A stretch of 64,000 bases of DNA, from the NCBI GenBank assembly GCA_964058845.1, contig CAXKVR010000251.1, forward strand, positions 1 to 64,000, in the 5' to 3' direction. This DNA is from Carex sylvatica (taxonomy: Eukaryota; Streptophyta; Magnoliopsida; Poales; Cyperaceae). A program made the position numbers and the translations under genes. The notes beneath the pieces are model-generated. The model was not told the DNA's origin, searched no databases, and saw only the letters and a list, made by a program, of their open reading frames with translations. This document shows, in pieces, positions 57,196-64,000 of this stretch (position 1 is its first letter; the number at the start of each line of letters is the position of its first letter).

Positions 57196-57606
57196 GAGTA
57201 GGGCTAAAATGCACTATTGGTTTTGTGTCCTAACCATACCCACAACTTTATATCCGTTTTTTAAAGTTCAAACAGTCGATCTAAACTGTTCAACATGATA
57301 TCCATATTAAAATGTGTTTATAATCTTATGTACAAAATTTTATTTTATTTTGAAAGAAATTTAATATTCTTTTAGATAGGTACAAAGTCATTATTATTTT
57401 TATGGTCGAAAAGTAGTGATTTTGTATCTATCTATAAAAAGTAGTCATTTTTTTTTCCAAAAAAATATAAAATTTAGTCTCTAAGTACATTTTAATATGG
57501 AGATCATGTTTAGTGGTTCGAATCAACTACTTCAACTTTGAGTATAAAGATAGAGATATAAAGTATGGTTGGAGTACAAAACTAATAGTGTAGTTTAACC
57601 CTACTC
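57196..57606. mobile_element. GAG-ended fold-back MITE, 411 bp, with perfect 9-bp duplication
   Basis: Flanked by TAGATAATT on both sides (57187-57195 and 57607-57615). Left GAGTAGGGCTAAAATGCAC, right inverted GAGTAGGGTTAAACTACAC. The core contains AACAGTCGATCTAAACTGTTC and the opposed GTTCGAATCAACTACTTC, with a central AGTAGTGATTTTGTATCTATC. This copy gives the clearest target duplication of the family. Confidence 0.92.
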
Positions 57607-57619
57607 TAGATAATTTTGT

Positions 57620-58735
57620 TTCAACTTCCTAGTTAAAATTAGATAATAGTTAATTATCCAAGTAAAATAAGCATTTTCTACTTAGCATTTAAGATTGAAA
57701 AAAAGATACAGTGAGATGCAGATGCTATTTTTCACGGAACATCAATGAAAATCAACCCGGGCCATCAGAGTTTTTATTTGAAATTGGCCGATTAGGTTGA
57801 TACAAAGATGTTTAGGCGATAACTTACAAAATTCAACACCTGACCGTCCAGATATTTGTTAATTGAAATATTATATTTATCCCTAATATTGTCGCACTTA
57901 AATTTCTCCATGTGTTTTTCGACTTCCCCAAAAACAAAAAATATATCTACATGTTTATTTTGAATCAAAAGTCATTCTTTAAGAATTTTGTTTTCTTTGG
58001 ATACATGACACATGGATAGTGCTAATTCAAAAATAGCTGTTATTTTTTGCGGGCTATTCTCAATCTAACACATTTGGATGAAAAAAAAACGTTATTCTCA
58101 ACAAAGAAATAGTTCGGATTAATTGTTATTTCGTCATTTCTATGAAATGTTGGATTAGCGACTCTTCCGAACTCAGAAATAACTGTTATTCCGAACTATT
58201 CCTTGATTCATCCAAACGCACCATTTGAGAAGAATCAAATCCGCTACTCGTATGATTTTAGTCTTCCCAACCATTTAAACAATTTTAACATTCAAGATTC
58301 GATGTTTCTCTTTTGAGACCCGAATCTGCTGTTATTTTGAAATCATTGAAGGCATTTAAACAATTATCACGAAGAAAAACAGGAATATACTCATACTGTA
58401 CAAAAAAAGATAAATACTATAGCTACCCCAACCCTAGCACCGTACTTTTACTGTATTTGATTGGTACAGCTGTACATTTATTCCAAGATCTCGGTAGCAT
58501 TATGTAACTAATCAAGCAATTGCATCTCTCTGAGAAAAGAATCACATGGAGAAGCAGAATATAAAACTTTTTTTTTTTTTTTTTTGATAAAAATTGAAGA
58601 TCAAGTCATCTAACTATTTATTATTTATAAATAATTGCGTTGATTATTATTTTTTAGTTTTAAATATGCGCAAATAACATTTTCTTTGCCACTGGATCAA
58701 AAATGGGTTATTCGAGGTTGAATTAATAAATGGTT
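57620..58735. other. Intergenic, no gene seen
   Basis: AT-rich. GGAATAACTGTTATT-like motifs repeat between 58085 and 58195 (AAATAGTTCGGATTAATTGTT, AATAACTGTTATTCCG). No element ends set. Confidence 0.35.
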
Positions 58736-58744
58736 TGTAAATTT

Positions 58745-58880
58745 GAGAAGTAATATTTGGTTTAATGACAAAGACAATACCTTTTGTGAGAGAGGTTGCA
58801 GGTTTGAAACTGGAGATAAGAAAATTTCTTGTGAATATTAGATAATTGAATGGTTGTTCAACATTTACTAAAAAAAATTT
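58745..58880 (+). mobile_element. tRNA-derived SINE, related to 26920
   Basis: TTTGGTTTAATGACAAAGAC is the counterpart of the A-box region in the 26920 copy, and CAGGTTTGAAACTGGAG is a good B-box-like motif. The tail is TTTACTAAAAAAAATTTTTTTT. Target duplication not clear. Confidence 0.6.
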
Positions 58881-58889
58881 TTTTTGTAA

Positions 58890-61450
58890 ATTTATTTTGC
58901 AAGTGAGGGTGAATATTATTAATTATTGTAAAGATTGAAAAAATTAAAAGACAAAAATAAGACATCAACAAAATAAGCCATCAGCTTTTTCTGTTTTTGG
59001 ATTTGCGCCTAATATTCTCACAAGCTTCTTCAGTAAACCATCAGCTTTGCAAGATAGGATTTAATAATTGTGTCGAATTTATAATATTATCCATGTATAT
59101 ATGCTAGATTGTCACTTGGATGTTTGCAATTATTCGTCTCATGCTTCTAATATATTTTGTAAATTTATTTATGTGTCCTTTTGAAATGTCAAGGAGTACT
59201 TTGTACAATCACGCTTCACCGTTGCAAATATTAATTAATAATTATATATACATCCATTCATTCTTTGGTCATGCAATGCCAATATTTAATTTAAATAAAT
59301 ATCATAATTAGATCATATAGAGCATTCCAATCATTGTCATCAACTGATTGATGATGTTGATTTATTTTTTCATAACATGAATTAATTACTAAAGTCCTGG
59401 ACCAGGACCATCAATAAAATACAAATAAAACCATTGAAATATTTTTTTATAGAGAAATTTAAAACTTAGTACCTGTGATGTGGGGACCACAGCTGGGGTA
59501 TTGTGCCAACCATTTGAATTGGCATTGTCTCACGGGGGTCTAATGCCCCAAATCTCCTTTGGGCCAGCAACAAAATACCTCAAAATTTTCGGTAACAAAA
59601 CAAATAATCATCATCTTCGCGCTTTCTTCTTCTCCTTGTATTTTTTTAATAAAGATATTTTAGAATACATTCTAATGTAAAAAATGTGGTTACATAACAA
59701 AAAGGAACGGAAAGAAAAAGTAAGAGAGACACATAAGAGTTCAACTTTACTGTATTCCGAATTAAAAGTAAGCGAAATTGTTAATTTTATACATACAACT
59801 TACCTCCATTTTTTTTCAATCTCCCATCAAATTTTCAGTATAAAAGCAAGTAATTATTATAAGTTAGGTTGTTCATGTGCAGATGCCTTGACTACATCTT
59901 AAAATCATCTCTAAGACTTACTTTAGCTAATTTCACTGATTTTGCTGTTTTGTATCAATTGAAATGTCTATCTGAGATGCAGATAACACCTGGTTGCCTA
60001 ACAACTAGCGTGTTCCTTTTGTTTAGTAACTCAAAAACTCTCTATGATGGTTGCTATACTCTGTAAGACTAATTAGTTTCTAATAAAACTGGTGGTAACT
60101 CCACTTTTACTCAAAAAATAAGTTAGGTTCAATAACACTCGCGCTTCCTTCTTATCTTTTTTTTAATAAAATTATTATGAAGCATAGTCTAACTCTAATG
60201 TAAAGATTTATTCAATATTTCATACTAAATTTTTACATATTGTACAAATTAATTTGAAGCGGTATGCTATTATTATGAAAAAAAAATTATGATGTCTTAA
60301 TTCTCAGTTCCTTCCAGCATTATTATATTACAAACCTAAAAGAAACAATCCAAAGTGTTGGTTTGTTAACTTCGTTATTGCATATAGACTTTAAAGAATA
60401 AATTTAGAATTAAGTTCTTAGGAAAATAACGAATGAATATTGAAAAAAAAGGAAGAATCTGAGAAATTCCATATACTCTCATCTCATATTCATTTTCTCT
60501 GGTGCAGCCGTCAATTAATAAAAGAAAATTTGAGATCGATAATATTCTTGCGTTTGAAAATTGGAAACCGGAAATATTTTTCTGTCTCAAATCAAGTGAA
60601 AGTGAATCGACGAAAGAGAAAGAAAGTTAAAGAAGATATATAATACATTAGAGACAAAAATAAATTCCCATCCGTTTCAAATTTGGGACATGACAATATT
60701 TTTTGTCTTTTACTTATTGGCACCGTCAAAGAACAAAATTATGATTGTATAAGATATTAAGATGGGATAAGAAATCACATTATTCCTATTTCTATTTCTT
60801 GATATTTACTTGTAATTTGTTTAGAAACTTAATTTTAAACTTATATTTTATCCCACGACTGAAATAATCAGAATCGAGACAAACTTTCAAATTATAGAGA
60901 TCAAATATATAAAATTTTCATACTGTGAATAAAATCAATTTTACTCTATTCATAATATTTTACTCTAATTTATATAAAAAACAAGACATAAAAATAAAAA
61001 ATTTGAAAAAAAAGAAGAAGATAGAGTTCAATTGACTGTATCCCTCCAACATAGCCTGATCATGGACTGAAATATAAACATATTACTATGTGTTAATATT
61101 TAACTTTATCATGTCAAATACTGAATTTAATCTCTCTATATATAATCTGGCTGCTGCTGGAATGGCAATTAGCAAGCAGAGAAAAAGAAAGCGAGAATTA
61201 GAAGCAAAATGGAAACTATCCGTTTCTACTTCTAGGCATTTTTTAATAAAAATATAATGCACTTGGTGTACAGATGAACCTTATAGACCAGGCTTCACAT
61301 GAATGTATTTTTTATTTTAAATAGAACTAATTTTATATATTTCAACCAAACAAATATCGTTGATTTGATTTTATAAACAAATGCATAGAAGAACCAGATT
61401 ATATACAGTTACGGATAAACCAAGTGTAATAGTGTATAGAAGAACCCAAA
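58890..61450. other. Intergenic, no gene seen
   Basis: Long AT-rich stretch with scattered short frames. None has a domain, signal peptide or good splice context. Confidence 0.35.
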
Positions 61451-61462
61451 TATTGCTTCTAA

Positions 61463-61641
61463 GGGAAATAAATATGCTACGATCTTAGGATCCTACGATT
61501 TCAAATCCAACTTTTTATTTGTTTTGAGATTTGTGAATAAAAAGTAACTTTTATGGAGATTCATAATACTTAAAAAATTAAAGATTGAATTTGAAATCGT
61601 AGGACCCTACAATCCCTTGGGATCGTATCAGATTTATTTCC
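61463..61641. mobile_element. Small fold-back MITE, 179 bp, Mutator type
   Basis: Flanks TGCTTCTAA (61454-61462) and TGCTCCTAA (61642-61650), 8 of 9 bases. Left GGGAAATAAATATGCTACGAT, right inverted GGAAATAAATCTGATACGATC. The inner arms share TCCTACGATTTCAAATTC-type text. Confidence 0.82.
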
Positions 61642-61654
61642 TGCTCCTAAGGGC

Positions 61655-63690
61655 TAAGGGTAGACTTATGCTGCATGTTTAAGTGTTGCAATATAGTCCG
61701 AGAAAACTCAAAATTTCATTCTACATGATTTTGCTTATAATATCATCTCAAATAATATACATATATTTGATTGAGTCATGAGATGTGTCAATGTGTCATC
61801 CCTGTGTGCACTCCTGAACATATCTTTGTTCAAAATTTGTAATTAGATTTAGTATAGAACTAGTTGTTTGTGGCATGTGATCATAAAAGACACTACCGTA
61901 TCTTTGTGGATTTAAAAAAAATATTAAACGAGTTACTTTTACGAAAAATATTGTTTTTGAAAATACTTAATATATAAACTGGAACTCTCAATATTATTAT
62001 TATTACTATTATAATAATAATAAAATCATTATGAGGATGATGATGACGACGACAGTAATAAAGATGACTATGATTATTATATATTAATATTGATAGGAAA
62101 ATATATGGTAATAATAATATTAATATCATTATTATTTTTATTATTATAATGTTATTAGTATGAAAAATATAATTTTTATAATTATATTTAAAGAGTCAAT
62201 ACTTCTTTCAAAGTAGATGTACCAAGCAGTCAAGCACCATTACAAAAAAAAAAAAAAAAATAGAATAAAAGTTGAAGAAGCGTTCTTCCAGAATATTTAC
62301 TGCTTCCATCTTGGAGCCAATAATCACATATACTGATTGATCATACAGCACTAAAAATAAACCCGTCAGTGGACATGACATTCTAATAAAGTATCCCACC
62401 ATAAAAATATATTTTAATCTATAATATAACCCTACTTTTCTATATATGCATAACCAGCCATTTGCTTGTAATACTTGGCCTCCTTTTTAACTTTTCTCCC
62501 CTAGGTAATTGAGTTCAATTAAAATAATAGAATATTATTATTGCTTGTTTTGTGGCCCAAATATTCTACAACTTGTCGAAAAGAGAAAGTTGATTTAGAG
62601 CAAGATATCCTTTTAATATGTCTAATATTTGTTGCATGTGGATTGTGGATATTATATATCTAGATGTTATATTTATTCCTTTTAAATAATGACATGAAAT
62701 CAATCAACACAGATTCATTGATTATTCCGACAAATTGATGCCCACTTGAGAAATTATTTAATCATGAAATAAGAAATTATCCCAGTTAAGCATTATTGGT
62801 GCCTCAAAAATAAATCAAGTAACCCTTGCAAGTTGCATTTTTCTTGAAATTTTCAGGTGAAACAAACAAAGAGCATATCTGATTCTTGATTTTGCATTGA
62901 CAAGGACAGACTTGACTTTATGCTTATTTAACATTTTATATATCTAATCAGATTTCAGATCTCTTTGTAGATTTTATTCTGTTTCTTAATATACCAGTGC
63001 CTTAGGAACCAAGAAATAAAAAGTAAAGTAAAAAATATAAAAAATGATTCCCTATCCAGTGTTACAACCCTTGTTTGTTAAGCCTGCTGGTACATTTTTC
63101 TCAGAAGAGAACAAGTAACAATTCATTAGTGTTGCTGGAATATATCCATGCAAGATGCTTAACAGGTGTTAAAACTTAAAAACAAACTGCTTTAATTGTG
63201 CACATTTTTGTTGTATTTTAATTTATCTTGTTTTATTGTTGGTTTGATATTGGTCCAGATCAGATCTAGATTTGTTCTGAGCACTTTCTCTATCTTGTTT
63301 TGCCATTTTAAGAGCAAGAGCAACCATGCACGCTTGATCCACAGCTCAATCATGCATCGATCTTTTTCTCTCAACAAAAATTGTCTATGCAAGAACTGTT
63401 GCCTGTAGCGTCACGACAAATTAATACGATTTCTATCTATTTTTATCACTATGAATTATTGTAGAATATTTATAAATCATTGAATTTTAGAAAGAAAAAG
63501 AACAGAGGGAAGATGGTAGGCGATTGCATAAAAGATCAGATTAAATACCGACCACAAATCTATGAGAGATCTGCGTGGGCTTGGTGTCATATGGTCAATC
63601 ATCTGCAGTGAAAGTGGGCCATGGCCACAAATAGTTTGTCTTCAAATATCATAAAAAATTGGGGAAAAAATGAGTGTTATCATGATATTC
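61655..63690. other. Intergenic with (ATT)n-like simple repeats
   Basis: 61990-62160 is an impure ATT/AAT/GAT microsatellite region. The rest is AT-rich without gene signal. Confidence 0.4.
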
Positions 63691-63699
63691 ATATTACAG

Positions 63700-64000
63700 A
63701 TCTAGCCGTGTGCTATGAATCGATATCTCTATTTTTAAAATTTAAATTGATAATTATTTAACGGTTAAATATAATCTTGATATTAAAATGTACTTGTAGA
63801 TCAAATTTTATATTTTTTAATATTTTTTATTATTTTTTAGATAGATAGAAAATTATAATTTTTAAATGGTTCAGAAGTTTCAAATTAAATGTTTGGCTAC
63901 ATATCTCAAAATTAGTAAAGAAAATCTAAAAAATATAAAATTTATTCTGCAAGTATATTTTCATATAAAAATTATATTGAACAGTTCAAATCAACTGTTT
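63700..64000. repeat. Core-block copy of the fold-back MITE family, cut by the window end
   Basis: TAACGGTTAAATATAATCTTG, GATATTAAAATGTACTTGTAG and the central AGATAGATAGAAAATTATAATT lead to the opposed arm GAACAGTTCAAATCAACTGTT at the window edge. Confidence 0.55.

Overview
This is a 64-kb stretch of AT-rich flowering-plant nuclear DNA. The evidence is short genes with GT-AG introns, (TA)n and (TG)n microsatellites, and hAT, Mutator, LTR, LINE and SINE debris. The defensin sequences resemble monocot class I defensins, but the species cannot be fixed from the window. True genes cover only a few percent of it.

Layout. 2-196 is the 3' end of an unidentified gene on +. About 3.7-29 kb is a head-to-tail tandem duplication whose unit carries a secreted plant defensin on + and, several kb downstream, a two-exon gene for a basic, probably nuclear protein on -. 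Unit A keeps only defensin exon 1 (6855-6915). Unit B keeps an intact-looking defensin (8885-9197), but its partner gene is broken by a solo LTR and has lost exon 2. Unit C keeps both genes complete in appearance (22174-22509 and 23633-25066). The unit B spacer was inflated by a nested Mutator-like element, the solo LTR, a hAT element, a small MULE-type MITE and a 102-bp tandem repeat. 30.5-33.8 kb on - is a seven-exon gene for a SANT/Myb-like plant nuclear protein, probably of the DUF3755 type. About 48.4-50.7 kb on - looks like an old multi-exon gene whose reading frame is now broken.

The rest is mobile DNA. Many elements can be delimited to the base by target-site duplications (TSDs): four hAT-type elements with 8-bp TSDs, three Mutator-like elements with long inverted repeats, several 180-410-bp fold-back MITEs with about 9-bp TSDs, two solo LTRs with 5-bp TSDs and a tRNA-derived SINE with a 13-bp TSD. 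The fold-back MITEs share GAG... termini, and many share a core block, but their arms differ; several sit inside (TA)n microsatellites.

The most interesting points are the decaying defensin array with its co-duplicated partner gene, the modular GAG-ended fold-back family, and the 3.2-kb Mutator-like element that seems to carry the end of a GRF-type zinc-finger/membrane-anchor gene. No CRISPR, operon or prokaryotic system is present, and I see no convincing canonical tRNA or rRNA gene.
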